Notes under the pieces: generated by a model | What the model saw: only the letters and a program-made list of their open reading frames with translations | Database searches by the model: none | Told to the model about the DNA's origin: nothing | Shown: one piece after another, positions 49,841 through 59,437 of the stretch | Layout: each line of letters starts with the position of its first letter | Position numbering within the stretch: the stretch's first letter is position 1 | Translations under genes and position numbers: made by a program | NCBI RefSeq assembly: GCF_046098205.1 | Contig: NZ_JBJURJ010000025.1 | Coordinates: forward strand, 33,991-97,990 | Direction: 5' to 3' | Length of the DNA stretch: 64,000 nt | From: Paenibacillus_AR mesotrionivorans | GTDB lineage: Bacteria > Bacillota > Bacilli > Paenibacillales > NBRC-103111

Positions 49841-52150
49841 CTACCCCTCCTGCCCCCTCACCATTTCCCGGAAACGTCCCGGGGTAATCCCCTCCAGCTT
49901 TTTGAACAGCCGGATAAAATAGCTGGGCTGGTAACCGACCAGAAGCGCGATTTCGTTAATCATAATATCCGAATCCTTCAGCAGGGCCTTGGCCTTGTCC
50001 ATCCGCAGCTCGGTCAGGTACTCGGTGAAGTTGATGCCCACCTCATACTTAAAGGCTTTGCTGAGCAAATGGGAGGTGGCCCCTACATGATCCGCGCAGC
50101 TCTCCAGGGAGATATCCTTGGCGTAATACTCCTGAAGGTATTGCTTGGCCTGCTCGATCATCCGCTTCACCTGGTCGTTGGAGCGTTTCTCGAGCTCCTT
50201 CATATAGGTCTCCACAATATTTTCCCGGAACCATTGGAGGATGGACTGGGGATCGCGGATTTGAGAGAGTGCTTCGAAGATATTGCCGCCGTTGGTCAGG
50301 CTGGCCGGGTTCACACCCACCTGGGATACGGCATTCAGGATGCCCGCCAACAGCCGCATCAGCCCCTGCTGCACATCAATTTCCTTCATCCCCTCAGCCG
50401 ACATCGCCTCCACAAACAGCGTAAGCTGCCGTACGGCTTCCTCCCGCTCCCCCGCCCGCAGAGCCTGAATCAGCTCACGCTCAACAGCGAAAGGATAGTT
50501 GAAGCTCCCCGTTTCGAAGAACAGATCCGGCTGCTCCATGTCCAGGATCTGATTCTCATTTTCGAAGCTGCGGTACCGGGTGGCGGATTTGGCTTTTTCA
50601 AAAACGGAAGCCACCTGGGTAATATGATCCGTCGTGGGGCCAATCACCACCGTAGCCCGCATCCGCAGAATCCGGTTGATGGTTTGGGTAACCTCGCGGC
50701 ACACCGCATAGATCCGGTCCCGCTGGTGGTTGCCCCGCTCTACAATCAGGACGGCAATGGACAAGTCATGGAAGTTGATGACATACCCCTGCTCCAGATT
50801 TCCTGCAGTGATTTCCTCAATAATATTGCAGGCGGCAAAGGTGACCAGCCCCTCATCGCCCTTGTTGAACCGGTCCATCAGCCGGTCGAAGCCGATCAAT
50901 TGGAGATAAACCACAGTGAAAATTCCCTGCTCCACATTCCCGCCATATTGGCTGAAACGGCTGATCAGCTCCGGGCCGGAATACCGGTACAGGTACCCCT
51001 GAATCAGCTGCTGCAGGAAGCTTTCCTTCAAGTGGGGCAGCTCATGCTTCAGCTTGGACTGCAGGGAGTTGTTCTCCCGGTTCAAGGCCTGCCACCGCTG
51101 GTTAATCAGCGAAAATTCATCGATATCCTTGGCGGCCGTTCCGCTTTTTTCACCGCCCAGCATCCGCACCAGCTTGCCAATGGGGGAGTAAATCCTCCGG
51201 GACGCCAGCCAGGCCAAGGACACCGCCAGCAGAAGGCCGATAAGACTGACGATAATAATCAGCTTGGAGATGGACAGCAGCGGCGTCGTGATAGAACGGA
51301 TGGGAGCCGCCGAAATATACCCCCAGTGGTTAATCAGCTGGGAGAACCGGTCATAGGTGACGGAATATTTGCTGCCCTTCCAATTGCTGAAATAGAGGCC
51401 TTCCTCGGAGCTCTTGGCTTGAATATCCCGGATCATATCCGCAACGAACGGCTCATCCTTCTCTCCGACGCCGGTACCGATAATGATGCCGCCGTCCTCC
51501 CGCACCAGCAGGGTTTTGGCTCCGTTATACGGTGTGAGGGTTTCCACCAATTGTCCCAGCTTGTCCATATTAATGCGGACCATGAGAAAGCCGATAGGCT
51601 CGCTGCTGTTCCCCGGCACCTTCTGGACTAGCGCCAAATCCCGGTTATTGGCATTGCCCGAGCCGGGATAGGTCCAGAAGATGGAGCGGTCCTGCCGCAA
51701 GAGCGCCATGTACTGCTCATTCAATTCAGGCTGCTCAATCACATTATGCTCCGGATTAAAGCGGATGCCCCCTTCCTCCGATCCCTCCAGATAAAGCTCC
51801 ACCCGCTCGATCAGCTCGCTGGTGCTCTGGATGACCAGCAGGGTTTTGGTGATATCCCATGCCTGGGTGTAGTTCTTCCAGAAGTCCTTGTTGTTCAGCA
51901 AATAGTCAAATTGCGGCTCAAAGGCCCAATGGCCCAAGGACATCTCCAGATGGGAGAGGGTATCGTCGATGGTTTCGGCCCGTTCATGGATCTTTTGTTG
52001 ATGGAGCTGATGCAGCTCCTCCTCAATTTGGCCCCCTGCTCCCCAATACATCAGGCCGCTCAATAAAAGCCCGGGCAAAGTGGCAATGACCAGAATCAGC
52101 AGCAGACTTTGCCGGTAGTACGTTGTTTCCTTGGAAAAGAGCTTTACCAT
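49841..52150 (-). CDS. Membrane-bound AraC-family regulator
   Basis: ATG 52150 follows GGTGA; a GTG at 52162 is in frame. The 769-residue protein has a membrane helix (~15-38), an extracellular sensor domain, a second helix ('ISKLIIIVSLIGLLLAVSLA'), a cytoplasmic linker and a C-terminal AraC double helix-turn-helix ('SLESCADHVGATSHLLSKAF', 'EIALLVGYQPSYFIRLFKKL', end 'ITPGRFREMVRG'). Same architecture as the regulator of ABC system 2. It lies behind the binding-protein gene of ABC system 3 across a terminator and should regulate it. Confidence 0.93.
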   Translation of the reverse strand: MVKLFSKETTYYRQSLLLILVIATLPGLLLSGLMYWGAGGQIEEELHQLHQQKIHERAETIDDTLSHLEMSLGHWAFEPQFDYLLNNKDFWKNYTQAWDITKTLLVIQSTSELIERVELYLEGSEEGGIRFNPEHNVIEQPELNEQYMALLRQDRSIFWTYPGSGNANNRDLALVQKVPGNSSEPIGFLMVRINMDKLGQLVETLTPYNGAKTLLVREDGGIIIGTGVGEKDEPFVADMIRDIQAKSSEEGLYFSNWKGSKYSVTYDRFSQLINHWGYISAAPIRSITTPLLSISKLIIIVSLIGLLLAVSLAWLASRRIYSPIGKLVRMLGGEKSGTAAKDIDEFSLINQRWQALNRENNSLQSKLKHELPHLKESFLQQLIQGYLYRYSGPELISRFSQYGGNVEQGIFTVVYLQLIGFDRLMDRFNKGDEGLVTFAACNIIEEITAGNLEQGYVINFHDLSIAVLIVERGNHQRDRIYAVCREVTQTINRILRMRATVVIGPTTDHITQVASVFEKAKSATRYRSFENENQILDMEQPDLFFETGSFNYPFAVERELIQALRAGEREEAVRQLTLFVEAMSAEGMKEIDVQQGLMRLLAGILNAVSQVGVNPASLTNGGNIFEALSQIRDPQSILQWFRENIVETYMKELEKRSNDQVKRMIEQAKQYLQEYYAKDISLESCADHVGATSHLLSKAFKYEVGINFTEYLTELRMDKAKALLKDSDIMINEIALLVGYQPSYFIRLFKKLEGITPGRFREMVRGQEG

Positions 52151-52292
52151 CGTTATATTCACCAGCCATCGGCTTGTTTTTCCCTACCTAGGATACCTTA
52201 TCGGCCTGTTTTGTTCAATTGCACTTTCTTGATGCTCCTGCCCGCCGGATAGCACTTTGCCGAAAGGCTAGGACATTCTCGTGCAGCAGAAA

Positions 52293-52317
52293 AAAACCGT
52301 GTCCCCGACACGGTTTT
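52293..52317 (-). terminator. Terminator of ABC system 3
   Basis: Perfect 11-bp stem AAAACCGTGTC / GACACGGTTTT with minus-strand T-run, 14 bases past the binding-protein stop. Confidence 0.95.
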
Positions 52318-52330
52318 CCTCCGGCAAGTT

Positions 52331-53926
52331 CTATTTTTTCGGCGAAGCGGCGTACAATTCATTCATTTCCTTGACATATTCATCGCCGCCGCTCTTCTTC
52401 CACAGTTCTACTGCAGCCTTCCAATCGGCTTCCGAGGATTGCCCCACAATATACTTGATCCGGGCATCGTTGATGATGTTATCCAGCTGCGGTCCCTTTT
52501 GGGAATAAATCTTGGAGATAAAGGACTCGGCAGGGTTCGGAACCACGTATTTCTCTGCTTCCTTCTGCAGCTTTTCCGTTTTGATGGAAAGCGGCGTTTG
52601 GGTTTTTTTGCTCTTCAGCGTCCGTGTTTCAGGAATATAAGTCAGCATTTGCCCCAAGCCGGATACTTCAGATTCAATAAGGGCGGTTTCTGTGCTGGGA
52701 ACGATAAAACCGTCTGTGTCCTTAGTGTAATGCTTGCCTTCGATCCCGGAATACAGAAGGGTTTGCAGCTCGGCTTCGTTGGTCTGATCGATAAATTGAA
52801 GCACCTGCTTCAGCTCGGCTTCGGTTTTCACACTGGATTTCGGAATCGCCAGGATACCGGCGTAGCCTGTGGTAGGCAGTGCCTTCAGACCGTTTTTGCC
52901 CTCCACGCCGATCAAATTGTCCACAAATTGCTTAGTGGGCTCGTCTTTATTAGCCGCCTTCAGCGCTTCATGGATTTTTTGCTCAATCCGGCCTGCGGTA
53001 TCCGTCACGTCCACAATGACACCGGCTTTGCCGTTCACTACAGGGTCAATCCATTTGGCGCTGTCATAAACAGCGAAGTCCTGGTTGATCAGCTTTTCCT
53101 CGAACAGCTTGCGCATAAATTTCAGGGCCTCGAAGTATTCCGCGGTTTCATGCTCCGGCACCAGAGCGCCGTTGGCAACGCCCCACTTGTTAGGCGCACC
53201 GAACCAAAGCTTGATGGTGTCAAAGCCGCTGGCCCAGGTGCCCGTCCATTTGACCAGTACCATACCGTAGGTATCGTCCTTGCCGTTTTTGTCCGGGTCC
53301 TTTTCCTTAAACGCCTTGAGCATATTATAGAAATCATCGATGGTTTTGGGAGTGGTCATCCCTACATTATCCAGCCAGTCCTGCCGGAAGTTGATGCCGT
53401 TGCGGCCCAGGGCACGGCTCCGGTAAATCCCGTAGGTTTTGCCCTCTATCGCATAGTTCTCCAGCACAACCTTGTTGGCCTGGCCCAAATTCTTGTAATT
53501 CTTCAGATACGGAGCCACATCCCAGAACGCCCCGGATTTGGCCGCATTCACAAAGCTGGAGCTTTTGCTGTCAGGCACGTACATGATGCTGGGCAGCTTG
53601 CTGGAGGCCAGCGTAATGTTAAATTTATCGTTGTAGGAGGAGTTGGGCACCCAGTCAATGTGGATCTTGGTGTTGGTTTTTTTCTCGATTTCCGCCAATA
53701 CGGGGCTGCCGTCCTTGGGGTAGCTGGTGTTGAACACCGGCAGCATAATGCTCAGCTCCAGCGGCTTGGCCGGCGCTGCGGATGCGGAGGCTCCCGCCGA
53801 ACCCTGTGGCGAATTTGCTGCAGAATCTGTGCTGTCGCTGCCGCAGCCAACCAGCACCGTTGCGGTAACGGACGCTGCCGATGCTACCGCAAGCCATTTT
53901 TTCCATTGCGTTTTGTTTTGTTGCAT
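52331..53926 (-). CDS. Extracellular sugar-binding lipoprotein (LplA-like) of ABC system 3
   Basis: A 531-residue lipoprotein (signal 'SVTATVLVGCGSDSTD', lipobox LVGC) of the long LplA family: 'LELSIMLPVFNTSYPKDGSP', 'NFRQDWLDNVGMTTPKTIDD', ending 'GGDEYVKEMNELYAASPKK'. Unlike system 2, it is encoded behind the two permeases and just before the terminator. It is not especially similar to the two binding proteins of system 2. Ligand unknown. Confidence 0.93.
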   Translation of the reverse strand: MQQNKTQWKKWLAVASAASVTATVLVGCGSDSTDSAANSPQGSAGASASAAPAKPLELSIMLPVFNTSYPKDGSPVLAEIEKKTNTKIHIDWVPNSSYNDKFNITLASSKLPSIMYVPDSKSSSFVNAAKSGAFWDVAPYLKNYKNLGQANKVVLENYAIEGKTYGIYRSRALGRNGINFRQDWLDNVGMTTPKTIDDFYNMLKAFKEKDPDKNGKDDTYGMVLVKWTGTWASGFDTIKLWFGAPNKWGVANGALVPEHETAEYFEALKFMRKLFEEKLINQDFAVYDSAKWIDPVVNGKAGVIVDVTDTAGRIEQKIHEALKAANKDEPTKQFVDNLIGVEGKNGLKALPTTGYAGILAIPKSSVKTEAELKQVLQFIDQTNEAELQTLLYSGIEGKHYTKDTDGFIVPSTETALIESEVSGLGQMLTYIPETRTLKSKKTQTPLSIKTEKLQKEAEKYVVPNPAESFISKIYSQKGPQLDNIINDARIKYIVGQSSEADWKAAVELWKKSGGDEYVKEMNELYAASPKK

Positions 53927-53973
53927 AAACCAATGACCTCCTTAATAAAATGCTTTCTATTTATCGCAAGCCG

Positions 53974-54858
53974 TTACCCCTTCACAGAGCCGATCATAAC
54001 ACCCTTGGCAAAATGCTTCTGGAGAAACGGATACACGAGCAAAATGGGAACCGTACCGATGACAATAACAGCCATTTTGATGGACTGGTCAGGCGGTTTC
54101 ACGAAATTGGGGTCCATGCTGCTCATATCCCCCGCCGCCGATTGGGACAGCATCACGATCTGCCGGAGCATAACCTGCAGAGGCCACTTTTCCGGATTGT
54201 TAATGTAAAGCAGGGCGCTAAAGAAGCTGTTCCAGTGGCCTACAGCATAGAACAGGGTGAAGGTAGCCAGCACCGGCTTGGAGAGGGGAAGCACAATTTT
54301 CCATAATAGCCCCAGCTCCGTGCAGCCGTCAATCCGCGCCGCCTCCTCCAGCTCCGGGGGAAGCTCCTGGAAGAAGTTCTTCACGATGATCAGGTTAAAA
54401 GCGCTGATGGCACCGGGAATAATCAATGCCCACAGGCTGTCCAGCAGATTCAGCTCCCGGATCACCAGATAGGTGGGAATCATTCCCCCGCCAAACAGCA
54501 TGGAGAAGATAACCATATTCAAAAAGGTGTTCCGTCCGGGCAAAGTTTTGCGCGCCAGTGGATACGCCATGGTGACTGTAAAGATAAGATTGAAGATGGT
54601 GCCGACCACCGTGATATAGATGGAAACCCAAACGCTCCGCATGATGATGTTGGTGGAGAAAATATATTCATACGCAGCCGTCGTGAAGGTTTGGGGAATC
54701 AGGAATACGGCCCGCTCCGTCAACTCCGCATCGCTGGCGAAGGAGCCTGCGATAATATAGATAAAGGGAAATACGGCCAGTAGCCCGTATAACGTCAGGA
54801 ACAGATAATTGCCGATGTCAAATGCAGTACCCGGTACACTTTTGTAGTGTCTAGCCAA
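53974..54858 (-). CDS. Sugar ABC transporter permease (CUT1, LplC type)
   Basis: A 294-residue permease with six helices, coupling loop 'LEEAARIDGCTELGLLWKIV' and the LplC end 'QKHFAKGVMIGSVKG'. It starts 22 bases after the LplB-type gene and 47 bases before the binding protein gene, within one operon. Confidence 0.94.
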   Translation of the reverse strand: MARHYKSVPGTAFDIGNYLFLTLYGLLAVFPFIYIIAGSFASDAELTERAVFLIPQTFTTAAYEYIFSTNIIMRSVWVSIYITVVGTIFNLIFTVTMAYPLARKTLPGRNTFLNMVIFSMLFGGGMIPTYLVIRELNLLDSLWALIIPGAISAFNLIIVKNFFQELPPELEEAARIDGCTELGLLWKIVLPLSKPVLATFTLFYAVGHWNSFFSALLYINNPEKWPLQVMLRQIVMLSQSAAGDMSSMDPNFVKPPDQSIKMAVIVIGTVPILLVYPFLQKHFAKGVMIGSVKG

Positions 54859-54880
54859 TGTCCTCTACTCCTCGCTTTCC

Positions 54881-55846
54881 TTAATATAGGCCGGATTCGC
54901 CGAACCTCTTGGCCAGCCAGTTGGTGCCCATCACCAGAACCACACCCACAATGGATTTGAACAAGCCTACAGCCGTACTGTAGCTGAATGCGCCTTGGGT
55001 GATGCCCACCATGTAGACATAGGTATCGAACACTTCTGCCACATGCCGGTTCAGCGGGTTCAGCAGCAAATAGATCTGTTCAAAGCCATTGTCCAGAATA
55101 TTGCCCATACGCAAGATAAGCAGGATAACGATGGTGCTGCGGATGGACGGCAGGGTAATATGCCAGGTTTGTTTCCAACGGTTGGCCCCGTCCATAATCG
55201 CCGCCTCATACTGCTCCATATCCACTCCGGCTAAAGCCGCCAGGAAGATGATGGTGCCCCAGCCGCATTCCTTCCAGATGGTCTGGATGATGATAATGGG
55301 ACGGAACCAGTCCGGACTGGTGAGGAAGTCGGTTTTGCTGCCGGTCTGCTGGAAGAGAAATTCGTTGACCACACCGCCTTCGGTAGTCAGGAATACGTAA
55401 GTTAAGCTGGCCACAATGACCATGGAGATAAAGTGCGGCACATACACAAGGGTCTGGACAAACCGTTTGAAGAAGGCCACCCGGACTTCATTCAGAAGCA
55501 GCGCCAGAATAATGGGAGCCGGGAAGAAGAAAATCAGATTATATAAAGAAAGCAAAAGGGTGTTGCTGAGCAGCATGGTGAATTCAGGATTGGCGAAAAA
55601 CACGCGGAAATGCTCCAATCCGACCCATTCGCTTTTTATAAATCCAAGGAAGGGCTGATAATCCTTAAAGGCCAGCAGGACCCCCCACATGGGAACATAT
55701 TTGAAAAGCAGAAAGTACAATAAACCGGGCGTGAGCAAGATAAACATCCATTTTTCCCGGCGGACCCGCTTCCATAAGGTATTCCGGCGGTCCTTGCCGG
55801 TCATGTGCACGGCTTGAATGTTCCCTTGGGCAGCCGCTTGCTTCAT
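54881..55846 (-). CDS. Sugar ABC transporter permease (CUT1, LplB type)
   Basis: ATG 55846 follows GGAGGTGGAAG; the 321-residue protein has the LplB pattern: 'YFLLFKYVPMWGVLLAFKDY', six helices, coupling loop 'QYEAAIMDGANRWKQTWHIT' and end 'NWLAKRFGESGLY'. First gene of ABC system 3; its promoter must lie in the 334-base gap shared with the divergent pectate lyase gene, so transporter and lyase may be controlled together. Confidence 0.94.
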   Translation of the reverse strand: MKQAAAQGNIQAVHMTGKDRRNTLWKRVRREKWMFILLTPGLLYFLLFKYVPMWGVLLAFKDYQPFLGFIKSEWVGLEHFRVFFANPEFTMLLSNTLLLSLYNLIFFFPAPIILALLLNEVRVAFFKRFVQTLVYVPHFISMVIVASLTYVFLTTEGGVVNEFLFQQTGSKTDFLTSPDWFRPIIIIQTIWKECGWGTIIFLAALAGVDMEQYEAAIMDGANRWKQTWHITLPSIRSTIVILLILRMGNILDNGFEQIYLLLNPLNRHVAEVFDTYVYMVGITQGAFSYSTAVGLFKSIVGVVLVMGTNWLAKRFGESGLY

Positions 55847-56046
55847 AACTTCTTCCACCTCCAAAAATTTCAGCGCGTCGACGAGCGGTGTGACTTTATT
55901 ATGTGGCAGCCCCCGGTTTCCGACAACCGGACATTTTTATAGGGGGAATAGGCGGCAGTAGGGGCAAGAAATATGCTTATGTGCGGCAATGTCCTATGCT
56001 CCCCAAGAAGTGCTATGTTGGCATAAAGCCCCTTAAGAAAGTGCGA
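55847..56046. other. Divergent regulatory region between ABC system 3 and the pectate lyase gene
   Basis: No gene is seen. A hairpin CCGGTT-TCCGAC-AACCGG (55914-55931) followed by ATTTTTATAGGGGG lies in the middle. The stretch must contain the minus-strand promoter of the permease operon, which I could not place with confidence. Confidence 0.5.
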
Positions 56047-56075
56047 TTGAAGACAATTTTGATTGCGCATACAAT
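56047..56075 (+). promoter_or_regulatory. Sigma-A type promoter of the pectate lyase gene
   Basis: TTGAAG (56047-56052), 17-base spacer, TACAAT (56070-56075). It gives a leader of about 100 bases before the ATG at 56181. Confidence 0.6.
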
Positions 56076-56180
56076 ATGTTCTGAAAACACTGGTACAAGA
56101 AAGGGGGAATTTGTAAGGAGCTATTATAATCCTGCATCAGTACCCATGAATAAAACATTTTAATGAGAGGAAAGTGAGAA

Positions 56181-59100
56181 ATGGACAGCCCGATCCACAG
56201 CAGCTACACAAGATTTTTGTCTTCCTTTTTAGGTGCTTTTGGCAAAACACTTCTATTTGTTATAGCAGGATTTGCAGCCGTTTTCATTATGTCGGCATCC
56301 GCTCATGCCGCCAGCTTTTATGTCGCTCCGGATGGCAATGACAGCAATCCGGGCACCTTGGAGGCTCCCTTCAAGAGTCTTATGAAAGCGCAAACAGAGG
56401 CTTCTGAAGGAGATGTGGTCTATATTCGCGGAGGTATATACGATACCTTTGATATCGCCGCCACGGACAGCAATTACAACTATGTGCACCGGATGAGCAA
56501 AAGCAACATTACGTATGAGGCTTATGAGGATGAAAAGCCTGTGTTTGATTTCTCCAGTGTAGTGCCGGTGAAGCGCGTTGCTGCATTTCATGTGCCGGTT
56601 GGCACCAGCAATGTGACGTTTAGAGGCATTGAGGTTATTGGTGTTAAAGCCGGCACCCAAAAGCAGTCGGAATGCTTCCGGATTCAAGGCAACGCCCATT
56701 TTGACCGGGTTTCCGCCCATGATACCGAAGCAAACGGCTTCTACTTCACAACACAGGGCAGCGGCTCGCTTATCAATTGTGATGCATACAACAATATCGG
56801 GCCCACCAGCGCCTCAATCGGCAACACGGATGGGTTTGGTTTTCATGCTAATCCGGTTACAGTGAAAAACTGCCGTTCCTGGCATAACAGCGATGATGGC
56901 TATGATACCATCAGTTCGCAGGGGTCTATAACCTTTGAAAACAGCTGGGCCTACGATATGACAGCCGGTGGGGATTCCAACGGGTTTAAGGTAGGCGGCG
57001 GAACCTGGGGCAATAAGCTTCCTAATCCGGTCCCCGTGCATATCGTGAAAAACTGCATTTCTGCCAATAACAACGCCAGTGGCTTCTATGCCAATCACCA
57101 TTTGGGACAAGCCGCTATTTGGACATATAATACCGCTTTCAACAATAAAACCGCCAATTTCAACATGCTGGAGCGGACAATCTTGGAGGATCTGCACAGC
57201 GATATTGACGGGTACCGGGAGGAATTGCACTATAATATCGCCTTCTCAGGCAAAGATATTATGAATGCGAATTTACCTCCGGAAAGAGAGAGCTTTAATT
57301 CGTGGACAATGGATGTTGCGGTATCGGAGGAAGATTTCCAAAGTCTGGACGCTTCACAACTGACATTGCCCCGTAAAGCGGATGGCAGCCTGCCGGACAT
57401 TACGTTTATGAAGCTGGCCAGCGACAGCGATCTTGCCGGTTTGGGTTACGGTTATACAGATGGAGTGGTCCTTACCGATCAGAATATTGAGCTTGCGGCT
57501 GGTGCATCTGCTCAATTGGAAGCCGCGGTATTTCCTCTGGATGCCCAAGATAAAACGGTCACCTTTACATCCAGTGATGCCCATGTAGCAACGGTTACAG
57601 ATGCGGTTTATAATCCCGTTACCGGGAAAACCAGTGCTACTGTTACTGCCGTAGCCCCAGGAACGGCAGTTATTACAGCAGCTGCTGCAGAAGGTGGCAC
57701 TAGCGCAACCAGTTCGGTAACGGTTAGCGCTGCACCAGTTGAGACCGTGGAAATGAGTCTCAGCCAATTCCATGCAGCCACCGGAGAGTCCATTATAGTG
57801 TCGGGTTCAACAGCTGCCAATACTGACGTTCTTGTACGTGCTGTTCAAGCTGACGGTACCGATATCTATTCGGCGACTGTAACCTCCAACACGTACGGGG
57901 AGTTTTCTACTAGGATTACGGTTCCCTCGGACATGTCCCCCGGCATTCTTTATGTCTCTGCGGCAAAGGGAAGCCTCAAAGCCTCTGCCAATCTGACCGT
58001 TTATGCAGCCGATAGCGGATACACGCCTCCTGTTGTCATTACAGACGACACACCGGTAATCGTAACCGATACCCATAAAACCGTCGCCGTAACCCAGGGC
58101 ACCTACGATCATACATCATCACCTGTGTCCATTTCGGTGCCCTCCACCGTTTCAGGCGCAGCTCTGAGCGTTGCCCAACTGCTGTATGAACCCTCCGATT
58201 CCACTGTTACAACAGCCCCGCTGCCTGGCGCAAAGGTAACCGCTGCAGCAACCATCGGCTCCGCTGCAGTCACCCTGGAAGCAGAATTGCCGAGAGGCTT
58301 GATCATCACAGCGCCTGCTGCATGGAATGGAATGATCAGCCTGCCCGCTGTGTTGGCCAATAACACGGTCACTCCAGTGCCGGATCCGGGCTATACTGCA
58401 ACTGCACATGCCGTAATCGAGACAGGCTCCCCTGATGTGCCGTTAACCTTCAACAAGGCTGTAAGACTGGTCATTCCGGGAATGGGCGGCAAAAAAGCGG
58501 GTTACCAAAGCGGCACCGTCTTCACCAAAGTCACTCAAGTCCTTAGCGCCGATACTCAGACTGCGGCTGACGCCGAAATCGCTGCCGGCGGGGATGCCTA
58601 TATCACCGTCGGAGCCGACCTTGTCATTTGGACGAAGCATTTCACCAAATTTGCCGCTTATGCTCAAACGGCCATTAGCAGCGACAGCGACAGTGACAGC
58701 GATGGCAGCGGCAGCAGCGGTGGTGGCATAACACCTTCACCGTCAACCCCTGCCCCCACACCAACTCCCTCCACTACACCTGGAGCGGCCACACCTGCAC
58801 CTTCCGTTGCTTTGACTGATATTGCAGGCCATTGGGCACATGCGGAAATTGACAAGCTGATTCATTCCGGTGCAGTTGCCGGTTACCCAGACCGTACCTT
58901 CAAGCCCGATCAATCCATCACCCGGGCGGAATTTGTGAAAATACTTGTAGCAGCCTTCAAGTTGGAAGCCAAAGCAGGTCAATTGTTCTCCGACACAGCA
59001 AACCACTGGGCGAAGGATTACATTGCCACTGCCAATGCCCATGGGATTGTAGACGGCTACAGCGATTCCCTCTTCGGGCCGGATGATCTGATTACCAGAG

Positions 59101-59321
59101 AACAGATGGCCGTAATGGCAGTCAAAGCAGCCAAGCTGCCTCTTGTTTCAGGAGAAGCCTCCTTCTCGGATCAGGCAGAAATATCCTCCTGGGCAGCCCT
59201 TGAGGTATTCACCGCCCGGAAGGATGGAATTATCAACGGATACCCTGACGGCAGCTTCAAGCCTAAGGGAAATGCAACCCGAGCTGAGGCAATTTCTCTC
59301 ATCGTAAAAGCCTTAAAATAA
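56181..59321 (+). CDS. SLH-anchored pectate lyase, PL9 beta-helix with Ig-like and S-layer homology domains
   Basis: The 1046-residue protein has a signal peptide (cleaved near 'ASAHA-ASFYVAPDG', residue ~45) and a parallel beta-helix of PL9 type (~45-400) with 'RGGIYDTF', 'ANGFYFTTQGSGS' and 'GGDSNGFKVGGGTWGN'. Lys270 in this last block matches the catalytic base of PL9 Pel9A. A Big_2-like domain follows (~429-515), then beta-rich domains, a Ser-Asp/Pro-Thr linker (~833-875) and three SLH domains ('AHAEIDKLIHSGAVAGYPDR' and two more) that bind the cell-wall polymer. It should cut homogalacturonan at the cell surface. Confidence 0.92.
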   Translation: MDSPIHSSYTRFLSSFLGAFGKTLLFVIAGFAAVFIMSASAHAASFYVAPDGNDSNPGTLEAPFKSLMKAQTEASEGDVVYIRGGIYDTFDIAATDSNYNYVHRMSKSNITYEAYEDEKPVFDFSSVVPVKRVAAFHVPVGTSNVTFRGIEVIGVKAGTQKQSECFRIQGNAHFDRVSAHDTEANGFYFTTQGSGSLINCDAYNNIGPTSASIGNTDGFGFHANPVTVKNCRSWHNSDDGYDTISSQGSITFENSWAYDMTAGGDSNGFKVGGGTWGNKLPNPVPVHIVKNCISANNNASGFYANHHLGQAAIWTYNTAFNNKTANFNMLERTILEDLHSDIDGYREELHYNIAFSGKDIMNANLPPERESFNSWTMDVAVSEEDFQSLDASQLTLPRKADGSLPDITFMKLASDSDLAGLGYGYTDGVVLTDQNIELAAGASAQLEAAVFPLDAQDKTVTFTSSDAHVATVTDAVYNPVTGKTSATVTAVAPGTAVITAAAAEGGTSATSSVTVSAAPVETVEMSLSQFHAATGESIIVSGSTAANTDVLVRAVQADGTDIYSATVTSNTYGEFSTRITVPSDMSPGILYVSAAKGSLKASANLTVYAADSGYTPPVVITDDTPVIVTDTHKTVAVTQGTYDHTSSPVSISVPSTVSGAALSVAQLLYEPSDSTVTTAPLPGAKVTAAATIGSAAVTLEAELPRGLIITAPAAWNGMISLPAVLANNTVTPVPDPGYTATAHAVIETGSPDVPLTFNKAVRLVIPGMGGKKAGYQSGTVFTKVTQVLSADTQTAADAEIAAGGDAYITVGADLVIWTKHFTKFAAYAQTAISSDSDSDSDGSGSSGGGITPSPSTPAPTPTPSTTPGAATPAPSVALTDIAGHWAHAEIDKLIHSGAVAGYPDRTFKPDQSITRAEFVKILVAAFKLEAKAGQLFSDTANHWAKDYIATANAHGIVDGYSDSLFGPDDLITREQMAVMAVKAAKLPLVSGEASFSDQAEISSWAALEVFTARKDGIINGYPDGSFKPKGNATRAEAISLIVKALK

Positions 59322-59337
59322 CCGGTTGGAAAGACAA

Positions 59338-59389
59338 AGGGGCTGTCCAAAAAGTCCGTCAAGGCCGCTTTTACCTTTGGACAGCCTCA
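59338..59389 (+). terminator. Hairpin behind the pectate lyase gene
   Basis: Perfect 11-bp stem GGCTGTCCAAA / TTTGGACAGCC with a 24-base loop; no clean T-run. It lies 19 bases past the lyase stop and before the ribosome site of the next gene. Confidence 0.6.
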
Positions 59390-59437
59390 TCTCATTTTGG
59401 CAGCATCATCTCCTCTTGGAACAGAAAGGTGAAAAGA

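Noticed and set aside
59338..59389. Insertion-sequence end (GGGGCTGTCC inverted repeat)
   Set aside because: No transposase or target duplication nearby; the position behind a gene fits a transcription hairpin better.
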